NCBI RefSeq assembly: GCF_009720745.1 | Contig: NZ_WNKX01000003.1 | Span: 1-64,000, forward strand | DNA from: Massilia eburnea | Lineage (GTDB): Bacteria > Pseudomonadota > Gammaproteobacteria > Burkholderiales > Burkholderiaceae_D | Direction: 5' to 3' | DNA length: 64,000 nt | Part shown: one piece after another, positions 7,983 through 16,761 of the stretch | Layout of the letters: each line of letters begins with the position of its first letter | How positions within the stretch are numbered: position 1 is the first letter of the stretch | Notes under the pieces: model-generated | The model's input: the letters and a program-made list of their open reading frames with translations, nothing else | Databases searched by the model: none | What the model was told of the DNA's origin: nothing | Program-made: the position numbers and the translations under genes

Positions 7983-9172
7983 GCAGTTTTCGCCAGCAGC
8001 TCAAGGCGGCCGGCCAAGCGCTCAGCCATCTGGGCCTGGGTGAAGCCGGCGTAGCGCGTGGCCATGCCGCGCGCCGCCATCAGGGTACGGCCATCCATCA
8101 GCAGGCTGCGCACCACGCTGCGCCAGTCCACTGTGCCCGGCAGGCGCCCGCCATTGATCGCCACCCCCGACTGCTCCAGGCGCGCTGCCAGCAGGTAGCG
8201 CTCAAGCTGGGTTGGCAGCAGCAGCATCGGCACCCCGCCCAGCAGCGAGTGCGCCACCGTGCCCTCGCCCGCCTGGCTGACGCAGATGCGCGCCTCGGCC
8301 ATGGCGCCGGCCAGGTCGACCGGCCCGCGCGCATAGGCCAGGCTGGTGGCATGCACCGGCGGCACCGCGCCGGCCGCGACTTCGGGCTGGTAGCACAGCA
8401 CGCGGCAGCCTTCCATCACCAGCGCATGCAGCACGGCGACATGGGCCGGATGCTCCTGGCGCAGGTAGACGAACACCTTGTGCCCGTGGCCCGGCGGCCA
8501 TTGCGGCGCCTCGCCGGCCGGCGAAACGAAGGCCGGGCCAAACCATTGCTGCGATTCGGCAGGCCGGCCGTAATGGTCGGTTTCCGGCCAGGCGCACAGG
8601 AAGTGCTGGCGCCCCAGCAGCGCGTCAGCCGCCTGTACGTACGGCACGCCGCCGTGGTGCACCAGCACCGTGTTCATGACCTTCAGGATGTGGATCTCGG
8701 CGCCGGCCAGGCGCGCCAGGTCGACTGCTTCCCACGGGCGGAAATTGGGCAGCGGCTGGCCGGCCGGCGGCAGGGTAAAACCGGCGCCGATCGCCGCCGT
8801 CGGGATATCCATGCTGCGCGCCGCCAGCAAGGCGGTCGGCGCAAATTCGGCCACCACCACGTCGGGCTTCAGCAATTCCAGCGCCGAGCGCCAGCCGCGC
8901 ACCAGGGCGTCCAGCGTCTGCGCCTCCCGGTAGCCGGAGGCGAGCATGATCTCGGCCAGGCTGGAAGCGTGCTGGGCCGTGCTGTGCAGCCACAGCGGCG
9001 CCTGCAGCATCTTCACGTCCAGGTCGCCGAACAGGCGGCGCGCCGGACCCAGGTCGCGCACCGACAGGCTGACGGCGTGGCCGCGGGCCAACAGGGCTTG
9101 CGCAATGACCCGCAAGCGTCCCGCATGGGCGGCATCGCCGCCTAATTCCCAAGCCAGGTGGAAATGAGCCAT
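7979..9172 (-). CDS. Glycosyltransferase of the UGT/MGT type (GT1-like)
   Basis: A 397-residue soluble protein with the two-domain GT-B plan. The N-terminus (GGDAAHAGRLRVIAQALLAR) matches the acceptor-side Rossmann start of macrolide and sterol glucosyltransferases, where the enzyme sorts through glycan-free acceptors. The C-terminal half carries ARICVSQAGEGTVAHSLLGG followed by VPMLLLPTQLER, which corresponds to the nucleotide-sugar-binding region of the family (canonical H-GG-GT; here S-AGEGT, so the usual His is replaced). Substrate and donor are unknown. It stands alone; its 3' end overlaps the convergent small gene. Confidence 0.72.
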   Translation of the reverse strand: MAHFHLAWELGGDAAHAGRLRVIAQALLARGHAVSLSVRDLGPARRLFGDLDVKMLQAPLWLHSTAQHASSLAEIMLASGYREAQTLDALVRGWRSALELLKPDVVVAEFAPTALLAARSMDIPTAAIGAGFTLPPAGQPLPNFRPWEAVDLARLAGAEIHILKVMNTVLVHHGGVPYVQAADALLGRQHFLCAWPETDHYGRPAESQQWFGPAFVSPAGEAPQWPPGHGHKVFVYLRQEHPAHVAVLHALVMEGCRVLCYQPEVAAGAVPPVHATSLAYARGPVDLAGAMAEARICVSQAGEGTVAHSLLGGVPMLLLPTQLERYLLAARLEQSGVAINGGRLPGTVDWRSVVRSLLMDGRTLMAARGMATRYAGFTQAQMAERLAGRLELLAKTA

Positions 9173-9280
9173 GGATCAATTCACCCGACCAAGTGTCATT
9201 GCATTTTTCACATTATTTCCAATCATTGCTATGCCATGGATTTTAGAACACACTGGCAAACAGGTGTGCAATACTAGGCC

Positions 9281-11656
9281 ATGGCCTCCTTCCGACTGCT
9301 ACCACGGAGCTTGCGCGCGCGCATGACCTGCGTGGTTATCCTGCTCGTGCTTGCAGCCACCACCGTCGTCACCTGGATGGCGCTCTCGATGTCCGAAAGG
9401 GATATGAAGAGTGTCATCGGGCAACAACAGTTCAGCCTCCTGTCCCTGGCCGCCGCCAATATCGACGAGCAGCTGGCCGGCAAGCGCACGCTGCTGGCCT
9501 CCATCGCCGACGACGTGCCGCCGCGCCAACGCACGCCGGCGGCCATCCGCGCGGCGATCGAGCGCCATGCTTCCGCAGCCGAGGAATTCGCCAACGTCGC
9601 CGCCTTTGACGCCAATGGCCGCTTCCTGGCCAGCCTGCGTCCGCCGCTGCAGGACAATCCCTCGGTCAAGGACCGGCCCTATTTCGAACAGACCCTGGCG
9701 CAAAAGCGCGCCATCATATCGCCTCCGCTGCGCGGACGCGTGTCCAGTTTGCCGGTGGTGGTGCTGACCCATCCCATCATCGATAGCGGCGGCGACGTCC
9801 AGGCGGTCCTGGTGGGCAGCATCGACCTGCTGAACTCCGACTTCTTCCAGCACTTCAATACCATGAAGCCAGGCAAAACCGGCTTCATGTTCATCATGAC
9901 CACCGAGGGTATCCTGGTCAATCATCCCAACAAGGGGCGCCTGCTGGAGCACATCAACGCGCGGCCTGGCGTCAACCTGGGTACGCAGCGGGCACTGGAC
10001 GGCTTTGAAGGATGGTTGGAAGCGACCAACAAGGATGGCGTGGACGGGATTTATTCCTACAAGCGGCTGAACACCACCAACTGGATCGTGGGGGCGCGCT
10101 ACCCGACCGACGAAGCCTTCGCCCCGATGATCCGCATGCGCCAGCAAGCCGTGCTGGCGGCCACGCTGTTTGCCGCGGTAGCCGGCCTGCTGAGCTGGAG
10201 CATGATCCAGGTCCTGCTGGCGCCATTGCAGAAGCTGCGCTCCAACCTGCATGCGATCCGCGCCCGCGGCGGCGATATCGGCCTGCTGCGCAGCCATGCG
10301 AAAGACGAGATAGGCGAGCTCAGTGAAGCGCTGTACGAATTGACTGCCGAACGCCAGGCGGCCCTGGAGCGGCTGGCCGAAAGCGAAAAACGGGCGCGCG
10401 TCATCGCCGACAATATCCCGGCCCTGGTGGCCTATATCGACCGCGAACTGCGCTTCCGCTTCACCAATGAGCATTACCAGTTCCTGCTGGGGATCGACCC
10501 GCGCCGCATGGTCGGCAAGCGCGTCGACGAAGTATTCGGGCCCGCGATGCTGGCGCGCTGGCAGGACTGCTTCGACATCGTGCTGGCCGGGCGCCGCATC
10601 CACGTCGAGCGGCTGGGGGAAGAGCTGGAACGCCACCTGCACCTGATGGTGGAACTGGTGCCGGACCTGGCGCCCGACGGCAGCGTGCCGGGCTTTTACA
10701 TGATGTGCACCGACATCACCGAGCGCAAGACCGCAGAACTGGCGCAAGCGGCCAGCGAAAAGCGCCTGCGCCTGATCGCCGACCACCTGCCGGTGATGAT
10801 CAGCGCCATCGACCGCGAGCACGTGCTGCAATTCGGGAATGCCACGTACCGCCGCTGGCTCGACACCGACCCCGACACCCTGCCCGGCCGCCCCATGGCC
10901 AGCGTTGCCGGCGAAGTGGCCTACCGGGAAGCGAAGCCCTGGCTGGAGCGCGCCTTCGCCGGCCAGGTGACCGATTACGAATCGACCGCCCGCCTGCACG
11001 GCGAGCCGCGCGTGCTGGAAACCACCTTCGTGCCCGACGTGCGCAAGGACGGCAGCGTGCCCTTCGTCTACGCCTTGACCACCGACGTCACGCGCAGCCG
11101 CGAAGTGGAGGCGGAACTGCTGCGCCAGGCACGCCGGGATCCGCTGACCGGCATCCCCAACCGGCGCCAGTTCGAAGACGTGCTGGACCAGGCGATCGAG
11201 CGCGTCCGGCGCCAGGACAGCCAGATGGCGCTGGCCTATCTCGACATCGACAACTTCAAGCATATCAACGATAGCCTGGGCCATGCCGGCGGCGATGAGG
11301 TGCTGAAGGAATTCGCGCTGCGCCTGACCGGCAATGTGCGCACCACCGACACCGTGGCGCGCCTGGCCGGCGACGAATTCGTGATCGTCTTCGAAAACAT
11401 CCGCCACCCCGATGAGATCCAGCTGCTGGCGCAAAAAGTGATGGATGCGGTAGCGCCCGATTTCACGGTACTGGGCTCGCCCCTGCGCGTGACCACCAGC
11501 ATTGGCATCGCACTGTATGCGGGCGGCACGGAAACCGCGGGAGGCCTGATCGGGCGCGCCGACATGGCGCTGTACGACACCAAGCGGCGCGGCCGCAACG
11601 GCTTCACCATCGACAGCGGGCGCGGCTTGCCGGAGGCGGCCGTTACGCGGCCTTGA
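9281..11656 (+). CDS. Membrane diguanylate cyclase: Cache, PAS, PAS, GGDEF
   Basis: A 791-residue protein predicted to make c-di-GMP from two GTP. An N-terminal membrane helix (about 12-33) is followed by a periplasmic double-Cache domain (about 40-285; NPSVKDRPYFEQTL is a typical Cache phrase), a second helix (about 290-312), a linker that may be HAMP-like, two PAS domains (about 370-485 and 495-610) and a GGDEF domain (about 620-785). The active-site loop reads AGDEF (696-700), an accepted variant of GGDEF. RTTD lies five residues before it, matching an inhibitory I-site. There is no EAL domain. The 3' end overlaps the convergent LysR gene by 14 nt. Confidence 0.9.
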   Translation: MASFRLLPRSLRARMTCVVILLVLAATTVVTWMALSMSERDMKSVIGQQQFSLLSLAAANIDEQLAGKRTLLASIADDVPPRQRTPAAIRAAIERHASAAEEFANVAAFDANGRFLASLRPPLQDNPSVKDRPYFEQTLAQKRAIISPPLRGRVSSLPVVVLTHPIIDSGGDVQAVLVGSIDLLNSDFFQHFNTMKPGKTGFMFIMTTEGILVNHPNKGRLLEHINARPGVNLGTQRALDGFEGWLEATNKDGVDGIYSYKRLNTTNWIVGARYPTDEAFAPMIRMRQQAVLAATLFAAVAGLLSWSMIQVLLAPLQKLRSNLHAIRARGGDIGLLRSHAKDEIGELSEALYELTAERQAALERLAESEKRARVIADNIPALVAYIDRELRFRFTNEHYQFLLGIDPRRMVGKRVDEVFGPAMLARWQDCFDIVLAGRRIHVERLGEELERHLHLMVELVPDLAPDGSVPGFYMMCTDITERKTAELAQAASEKRLRLIADHLPVMISAIDREHVLQFGNATYRRWLDTDPDTLPGRPMASVAGEVAYREAKPWLERAFAGQVTDYESTARLHGEPRVLETTFVPDVRKDGSVPFVYALTTDVTRSREVEAELLRQARRDPLTGIPNRRQFEDVLDQAIERVRRQDSQMALAYLDIDNFKHINDSLGHAGGDEVLKEFALRLTGNVRTTDTVARLAGDEFVIVFENIRHPDEIQLLAQKVMDAVAPDFTVLGSPLRVTTSIGIALYAGGTETAGGLIGRADMALYDTKRRGRNGFTIDSGRGLPEAAVTRP

Positions 11657-12533
11657 GCAATGCGATAAAGCGCCGGCCGGCAGGCCCCGGCGGCGCATCC
11701 TTGCGCCAGCACGCGTACATCGAAAATGCCATGCCCAGCACCGGGCTGGCTTCCAGCGCCAGTTCGACCAGTGCTCCATCGGCCAGTTCGTCTTCCACCA
11801 TATGGCGCGGCATGCCGCCCCAGCCCAGGCCCGCACGCAGGAAGGCATGCTTGGCGCCGAGGTCGGCCAGGCGCCACCCCTGCTGGTTCACCACGCCGAA
11901 CTGGCGCCCTTCGGTCAGCCTGGAACGGTCCGTCAGGATCAGCTGCACATGCTTTGCCGCCTCGCTGCGCGCAATCGGCGCCGGCATGGCGGCCAGCGGA
12001 TGTCCGGCCGCCGCCACCGCCACCAGCGGCACTTCGAACAGGAAATCGGTCAGGCACTCGGCCGGCACGTCAGGATAAGAGCCCACCACGGCCAGCCGGC
12101 AGCGGCGCTCCAGCAAGGGCTGCACCACCGCGCCCAGCGCTTCGACGTCAAGCCGCAGCGGCGTACCGGGAAATTCGTGGTGGAAGGCGCGCACCGCCTC
12201 GGTCAGGCGTGCGATGGGGAACATGACGTCGACAGCGACCGAAAGTTCCGCCTCCAGTCCCTCGGCCAGGGTGCGCGCCTTGGCCTTGAAGCCATCCATG
12301 CTGCTGGCGGCGGCGCGCGCGCTGTCGAGCAAGGCGCGGCCCTGCTCCGTCAGGCGCGGATAGCGCCCGCTGCGGTCGAACAGCGCGAAACCGACTTGCT
12401 GCTCCAGGTTGGCCAGCGTCTGGCTGACGACCGACTGGGCCCGGCGCAGCTTGCGTCCCGCTGCAGAAAAACTGCCTTCTTCCGCCGCGGCGATAAAGGT
12501 CCGCAATTGGTCCATCGACATTGCATCGAGCAT
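11643..12533 (-). CDS. LysR-family transcriptional regulator
   Basis: A 296-residue LysR-type regulator. Residues 7-66 form the winged HTH (DQLRTFIAAAEEGSFSAAGR, SVVSQTLANLEQQVG), and residues 95-290 form the substrate-binding effector domain. The ATG at 12533 is chosen because AGGA lies about 8 nt upstream; internal ATGs at 12521 and 12515 are possible. The gene is divergent from the 382-aa gene at 12654, and a strong inverted repeat lies between them, so it probably controls that gene, itself, or both. Effector unknown. It is not close to PhcA by its N-terminal sequence. Confidence 0.88.
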   Translation of the reverse strand: MLDAMSMDQLRTFIAAAEEGSFSAAGRKLRRAQSVVSQTLANLEQQVGFALFDRSGRYPRLTEQGRALLDSARAAASSMDGFKAKARTLAEGLEAELSVAVDVMFPIARLTEAVRAFHHEFPGTPLRLDVEALGAVVQPLLERRCRLAVVGSYPDVPAECLTDFLFEVPLVAVAAAGHPLAAMPAPIARSEAAKHVQLILTDRSRLTEGRQFGVVNQQGWRLADLGAKHAFLRAGLGWGGMPRHMVEDELADGALVELALEASPVLGMAFSMYACWRKDAPPGPAGRRFIALLKAA

Positions 12534-12578
12534 ATGCCATCCTGTGTTGGTCGCCTGGCGGGCGATTCTACACGACCG

Positions 12579-12596
12579 TGTAAGACTGGTCTTACA
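12579..12596. promoter_or_regulatory. Inverted repeat, probable LysR operator
   Basis: TGTAAGAC-TG-GTCTTACA is a perfect 8-bp inverted repeat with a 2-bp spacer. It is flanked by the less symmetric CACGA (12571-12575) and TCGTG (12597-12601), which are also complementary. It lies 45 bp from the LysR start and 57 bp from the divergent gene start, a usual position for a LysR recognition site. Confidence 0.7.
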
Positions 12597-12653
12597 TCGT
12601 GGCGCGCTCCGCTCTGCTAGGAAACCTAGGCTTGCACTTGGATACTGGTTGAC

Positions 12654-13802
12654 ATGATGACCACACTTCCTCTCAGCCGAAGCGCACAGGGCGCCGCGGG
12701 CGGCCCGTCGCGCCAACTCTATATGCTGCTGCGCGAGGCGCCCGACTGCGCGCAGGCGACAGCCTACCTGCAGCGCCGGCTGGCCGAAGCCGCTGCGCAG
12801 CCGCCGGCATGGAGCGGTGAATTCGCAGGCCTGGAAGCTTGGCTGGAACTGCGCGCCCGCACGCGCGCCGAAGAGTTGCGCCAATACCAGGCGGCCCGGC
12901 TGGAAGGGGCGCCGCGGCGCCACTTCGCCACGCTGGCGCAGGCGCGCCGCTTCCTGTGCGTACAGGCGCCAGGCCTGCTGGTGGAAGGGGCCTGGCTGCA
13001 CGTTGTGCTCGACCATTGGCGCCAGCCGGCCTTCATGCCCCTGGTCAAGCTCTACCTCGATTACCTTGGCAAAGGCGTTCCGGCGACCAATCATGTTGCG
13101 CAGGTGAGACAGGTGCTGGCCGTCCAGGGCTGCAACAACTGGCAGGAATTGGAAGATGGCGGTTTCGTGCAGGGCGCGATCCGGCTCGCGCTGGCCAGCG
13201 CCGGCGAGCGCTATTTGCCGGAAATGCTAGGCTATCAGCTGGCCGTGCCGGACCAGCCGGCCGCCCAGCCTTCCCTGCTGCATGAACTGGCCGAACTGGG
13301 TGTCGCGCTGCCCGCGCCGCCGCAATCCGATACGATCGTGCTCAATGTCCTGCGCGCCTTGCTCGGTGGAGACGAGCCGGCGCAAGTCACTGACTTCCTG
13401 ATGCGGCTGGAGCTTGGCTATGCACTGGGCCGGATTGGCTTGCAAACCCTGCCGGCCACGCCGGAAGACGGTGCACCGCAGGATCCCCCGGCGCCTGGCG
13501 CCATTGCCGCCATGTTTGCCGCTCCGCCGGCCGGCACCGCCGCTGCCGCCGGGGATGGCGGCAGCGAAGCTGCCGCCGTCGAAGAACCGCGCGCAATCTT
13601 GCGCCACGCATTTCCAGCCGACGAGCACGCGTGGGAAACCATCACCAGCGATCTCGGTTTGCTGGAGGCGCAGATCGCGGCCTGCGCCAGCAAGGCCGAA
13701 GCGATGACAATGCTGGCTCGCCACATGGGCCCAGCCGCGCACCACCAGCCGCTAGGCTTGATGGCGGCACGTGTCTATTCGCAGCTGTTCGCGCTGGCAT
13801 GA
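12654..13802 (+). CDS. Hypothetical protein, possibly related to haem-oxygenase-like iron-containing redox proteins
   Basis: A 382-residue soluble, helical protein. The middle part (FMPLVKLYLDYLGKG then LPEMLGYQLAVP and LLHELAELGVALPAPP) faintly resembles the haem-oxygenase-like diiron family annotated as iron-containing redox enzyme, including its 'E.LG..L' and 'L.ELG.' phrases. The histidines expected after that segment are not evident, so any redox role is doubtful. Residues 270-310 are an Ala/Pro/Gly-rich linker. Two ATG codons (12654, 12657) compete and neither has a clear ribosome-binding site. It is divergent from a LysR gene and presumably under its control. Confidence 0.5.
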   Translation: MMTTLPLSRSAQGAAGGPSRQLYMLLREAPDCAQATAYLQRRLAEAAAQPPAWSGEFAGLEAWLELRARTRAEELRQYQAARLEGAPRRHFATLAQARRFLCVQAPGLLVEGAWLHVVLDHWRQPAFMPLVKLYLDYLGKGVPATNHVAQVRQVLAVQGCNNWQELEDGGFVQGAIRLALASAGERYLPEMLGYQLAVPDQPAAQPSLLHELAELGVALPAPPQSDTIVLNVLRALLGGDEPAQVTDFLMRLELGYALGRIGLQTLPATPEDGAPQDPPAPGAIAAMFAAPPAGTAAAAGDGGSEAAAVEEPRAILRHAFPADEHAWETITSDLGLLEAQIAACASKAEAMTMLARHMGPAAHHQPLGLMAARVYSQLFALA

Positions 13803-13819
13803 ATCGGCATGGCCCGCTG

Positions 13820-14557
13820 TCATAGGCGCCCGATCCGCATATTGACTGGCCAGGATACGGGACGCTTTCGGTCCGGATTGCCCCACAGCGCTGCGAACTC
13901 GTTGGCGAACGCCATCAAGACCGCTTCGTTCCCGTCGTCCTTCGCCCTTTTCACCGCCGACCAGGTCAGCATGTAGCCGAGGAACTCGGACAGATGCCAC
14001 TCGACGTCGATGTTCAGGGCGGGCGGCGTGATCTCATCAAATGGAAATTCAATCGTCGCGTACCCCGAGTCGACCAGCTTTCGCTCGGGCGGCCAGTAAG
14101 GGCCGACCTCCTCCCGGTAGAAGCGCTGGAAACGCTCATTCAGCGACGCTTCGAGCTTCAGCACGCCGTAACTGATCAGCGCCACTACCGCGCCGGAAGC
14201 GCCTACCCGGCGCACTTCGCGGTAAAAGGCCGGCAGCTCGAACCAGTGCGCCGCCTGCGCTGCGGTAATCAGGTTCGCACTGCCGTCCGCCAAGGGAAGC
14301 TCCTCCGCCGCGGCGCATTGAAATTCGATCCGGCTGCCCGGCGCGGCATTTGCTATCTGGTCCTCGCTCGGATCCAGCCCGACAACGCGTTCGAAATACG
14401 GGACTAACAGCTGCGTCAATTGGCCATTGCCACAGCCCACATCGACGGCGACCCGGTGTTCGGGCGCCAGCTCAGCAAGGTAAGTCCCGAGTTGCCGTGG
14501 GTATTCGGGACGGAAACGCGCATACGCTCGTCCGCCCTGCTCAAACCAGTTGGTCAT
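13820..14557 (-). CDS. Class I SAM-dependent methyltransferase
   Basis: A 245-residue soluble methyltransferase of the UbiE/Methyltransf_11 type. Motif I is VAVDVGCGNGQLTQLL, followed by the acidic residue in VVGLDPSEDQI and by AAAEELPLADGSANLITAAQ (motifs II/III), and AAHWFELPAFYREVRRVG. The N-terminus (FEQGGRAYARFRPEYPRQL) is typical of small-molecule methyltransferases in this group. It follows a MarR gene with a 4-nt ATGA overlap, so the two are co-translated; methylation of a toxic or signalling small molecule sensed by the MarR protein is plausible but unproven. Confidence 0.88.
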   Translation of the reverse strand: MTNWFEQGGRAYARFRPEYPRQLGTYLAELAPEHRVAVDVGCGNGQLTQLLVPYFERVVGLDPSEDQIANAAPGSRIEFQCAAAEELPLADGSANLITAAQAAHWFELPAFYREVRRVGASGAVVALISYGVLKLEASLNERFQRFYREEVGPYWPPERKLVDSGYATIEFPFDEITPPALNIDVEWHLSEFLGYMLTWSAVKRAKDDGNEAVLMAFANEFAALWGNPDRKRPVSWPVNMRIGRL

Positions 14558-15039
14558 GATGATTCGCTCCTTTCTTTGGCGGCAGCAACCCGTGCGGAAA
14601 ATCCTTCACGCTCCAGCGCATTCGCAGCCGCATCCAACGCCTGCATCAGGGGAAAACCAATTTCCGCCTCCAGCGTGGCAATCGCGGCGAACGTCGCCTT
14701 CCAATGCTGTTCGAGCTGGACGCAAAGCTTGCGGCCTGCGGCCGTGAGCAGGAGCGCGCTCTTGCGCCCATCGTCAAGGGCACGGCGCGTAAGCAGTCCG
14801 TCGTTTTCCATCAGAGCGACTGTCTGGCTGATCGCCCCCTGCGTCAACCGGGTGCGCTCCGTGATGTGAGTCACGGTCTTGGCGCCTGCATTCAGCGCCC
14901 TGAGTACCGGCGTGTAGCGCGCCCTGTAGTTGAGGCGCATGGCCTGGTAATGTTCTTCCGCGCCCTGCTCAACGAGTTCGTTGACATAGCGCAGCAGCTC
15001 GCCCAGGCCCGGGGGCAGTCTGGTATCCATGCAAAGCAT
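14554..15039 (-). CDS. MarR-family transcriptional regulator
   Basis: A 161-residue winged-HTH regulator. The recognition region runs through HITERTRLTQGAISQTVALM and the wing is LLTRRALDDGRKSALLLTAA, with the family's D.R and LT..G signature. It is the first gene of a two-gene operon with a methyltransferase. The start is the ATG at 15039 (or 15030); neither has a clear Shine-Dalgarno, so the mRNA may be leaderless. A perfect 14-bp palindrome begins 5 bp before the start codon and probably serves for self-repression. Confidence 0.87.
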   Translation of the reverse strand: MLCMDTRLPPGLGELLRYVNELVEQGAEEHYQAMRLNYRARYTPVLRALNAGAKTVTHITERTRLTQGAISQTVALMENDGLLTRRALDDGRKSALLLTAAGRKLCVQLEQHWKATFAAIATLEAEIGFPLMQALDAAANALEREGFSARVAAAKERSESS

Positions 15040-15043
15040 AATA

Positions 15044-15057
15044 CATTAGCGCTAATG
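15044..15057. promoter_or_regulatory. Perfect 14-bp palindrome, probable MarR operator
   Basis: CATTAGCGCTAATG is fully self-complementary. It lies directly upstream of the MarR start codon, between that gene and the divergent permease gene, so one site could control both. Size and symmetry fit the dimeric MarR binding mode. Confidence 0.72.
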
Positions 15058-15119
15058 GACTTTCAAGCGGCGCGGCCCGTGGTGGTATGCTCCCCGATAT
15101 TGCAAATCAGGGAGTTTCC

Positions 15120-16418
15120 GTGTCCTTCGTAGAAAACCTATTCAAACTCAAAGAAGCGGGCAGCGATGTGCGCACGGAAGTTGTGGCAGGCTTCACGACC
15201 TTCCTGACCATGGCCTACATTATTTTCGTCAACCCGGCGATCCTGGGCGACGCCGGCTTGCCGAAAGAAGCGGTGTTCGTCGCCACCTGCCTCGCCGCTG
15301 CACTGGGCACGGCCATCATGGCCTTGTATGCCAACTATCCGATCGGCATGGCGCCCGGCATGGGCCTGAATGCCTACTTCGCCTACGCCGTGGTGCTGGG
15401 CATGGGCATCAAATGGCCGGTGGCGCTGGGCGCGGTATTCATTTCCGGCTGCCTGTTCCTGGTCGTCAGCTTGCTCGGACTGCGCGAAGCCATCGTCAAC
15501 GGGATTCCGCGCTCGCTGCGCATTGCGATCACGGTCGGCCTGGGCTTGTTCCTCGGCCTGATTGCCCTGAAAAGCGCAGGGATCGTCATGGCCAATCCGA
15601 ATACCATGGTGACCGTGGGCGACCTGCACAAGCCGCCGGCGCTGCTGGCCGTGGTGGGATTCCTGCTGATCGTTACGCTGGACCGCCTGAAAATACGGGG
15701 CGCAATCCTGATCGGCATCATGGCCGTGACGGTGCTCAGTTTCTTCTTCGCCGGGAATAGCTTCCATGGCGTTTTCTCCGCGCCGCCGTCCCTCGACGCC
15801 ACCTTCCTCAAACTCGATGTGCCGGGCGCATTGGGCGTCGGCGTGCTCAATGTGGTGCTCGTATTTTTCCTGGTCGAACTGTTCGACGCTACCGGCACCC
15901 TGATGGGCGTCGCCAGCCGCGCCGGCCTGCTCGTCAGCGGCAAAATGCAACGCCTCAACAAAGCCCTGCTGGCCGACAGCACCGCCATCGTGGCCGGCTC
16001 CATCCTCGGCACTTCCAGCACCACCGCCTACCTGGAAAGCGCCTCCGGCGTGCAGGCCGGCGGCCGCACCGGGCTCACCGCACTGGTCGTGGCCTTGCTG
16101 TTCCTGGCATCCCTCTTCATCGCCCCGCTGGCCGGCGTCGTTCCGCCTTATGCAACAGCGCCAGCCCTGCTGTTCGTTGCCTGCCTGATGCTGCGCGACC
16201 TGGGCGACTTCGATTGGAACGAGACGACCGAATGCATCCCGGCCGCGATCACCGCACTGCTGATCCCGTTCACCTATTCGATCGCGCACGGCATCGCTTT
16301 TGGCTTCATCACTTATGCGGCGCTCAAGCTGCTGACCGGCCGCTTCCGCGAAGTGAAGCCGATTGTGTGGGTGATCGCCATCGTCTTCAGCTTCAAATAC
16401 GCCTATATCGGCGCATAA
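15120..16418 (+). CDS. NCS2-family purine permease (AzgA-like)
   Basis: A 432-residue inner-membrane transporter with about 12-14 helices, most likely importing adenine, guanine or hypoxanthine by proton symport. The family signatures are clear: VVAGFTTFLTMAYIIFVNPA near the start, PIGMAPGMGLNAYFAY, GIPRSLRIAITVGLGLFLGL, VELFDATGTLMGVASRAG, and SILGTSSTTAYLESASGVQA. These are AzgA/PbuG-type rather than UraA-type. The start is a GTG (15120) with GGGAG a few bases upstream, giving the standard N-terminus SFVENLF; an upstream ATG at 15087 is less likely. It is divergent from the MarR gene. Confidence 0.92.
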   Translation: MSFVENLFKLKEAGSDVRTEVVAGFTTFLTMAYIIFVNPAILGDAGLPKEAVFVATCLAAALGTAIMALYANYPIGMAPGMGLNAYFAYAVVLGMGIKWPVALGAVFISGCLFLVVSLLGLREAIVNGIPRSLRIAITVGLGLFLGLIALKSAGIVMANPNTMVTVGDLHKPPALLAVVGFLLIVTLDRLKIRGAILIGIMAVTVLSFFFAGNSFHGVFSAPPSLDATFLKLDVPGALGVGVLNVVLVFFLVELFDATGTLMGVASRAGLLVSGKMQRLNKALLADSTAIVAGSILGTSSTTAYLESASGVQAGGRTGLTALVVALLFLASLFIAPLAGVVPPYATAPALLFVACLMLRDLGDFDWNETTECIPAAITALLIPFTYSIAHGIAFGFITYAALKLLTGRFREVKPIVWVIAIVFSFKYAYIGA

Positions 16419-16666
16419 ACGCGCTGCTGGACCCTGATCTTCAGGACCCCGATCAGGTTACACAGCCGCATCCTCGCCAGCACGAGGGCATCTTCGCCCT
16501 CGGCTGCCACATCCAGGTCCAGGTTCATGCCGTGCACGCCCGGCGCCATGCGCATCGCATGGAGCTGGACGCCGCCGCGGCGCAGGGTTGCCAGCACAGC
16601 CTCGGCGGCATCCATCGAGGAGCAGCGGTCGAGGCGCAGGCGGAAAGTTCTCTGTTCGGTATGCAT
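16403..16666 (-). CDS. Small ACT-domain-like protein
   Basis: An 87-residue protein that reads as a single ACT-type beta-alpha-beta unit: RTFRLRLDRCSSMDAAEAVL, then a helix and GMNLDLDVAAEGEDALVLAR. It resembles the small regulatory subunit of acetolactate synthase (IlvM/IlvH type) or a free-standing ACT protein, but is too short for a firm call and no ilv genes are near. The start may also be an ATG at 16702. It is divergent from an Lrp-type gene, which itself carries an amino-acid-sensing domain, so joint control by an amino acid is a reasonable guess. The 3' end overlaps the permease gene by 16 nt. Confidence 0.6.
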   Translation of the reverse strand: MHTEQRTFRLRLDRCSSMDAAEAVLATLRRGGVQLHAMRMAPGVHGMNLDLDVAAEGEDALVLARMRLCNLIGVLKIRVQQRVYAPI

Positions 16667-16732
16667 ATGAAGATTATGCGGCTGGCCCGCCGGAATAGGC
16701 ATCCAAAGTTTGCCTTGGTTTCCATGTAAAAT

Positions 16733-16745
16733 AGAAGAATCTTCT
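16733..16745. promoter_or_regulatory. Inverted repeat, possible Lrp-type operator
   Basis: AGAAGA-A-TCTTCT is a 6-bp inverted repeat with a 1-bp centre, in an AT-rich stretch 16 bp before the Lrp-type start codon and between two divergent genes. Position suggests autoregulation; the match to an Lrp consensus is not assessed. Confidence 0.5.
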
Positions 16746-16761
16746 TCATTTATCGGAAACC

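Noticed and set aside
9299..11848. 849-codon open frame antisense to the diguanylate cyclase gene
   Set aside because: Same low-complexity composition and no domain. The plus strand carries Cache, PAS and GGDEF motifs.
11643..13094. Longer 483-aa version of the LysR protein
   Set aside because: The added N-terminus overlaps the divergent 382-aa gene and is low-complexity. The winged HTH starts right after the ATG at 12533.
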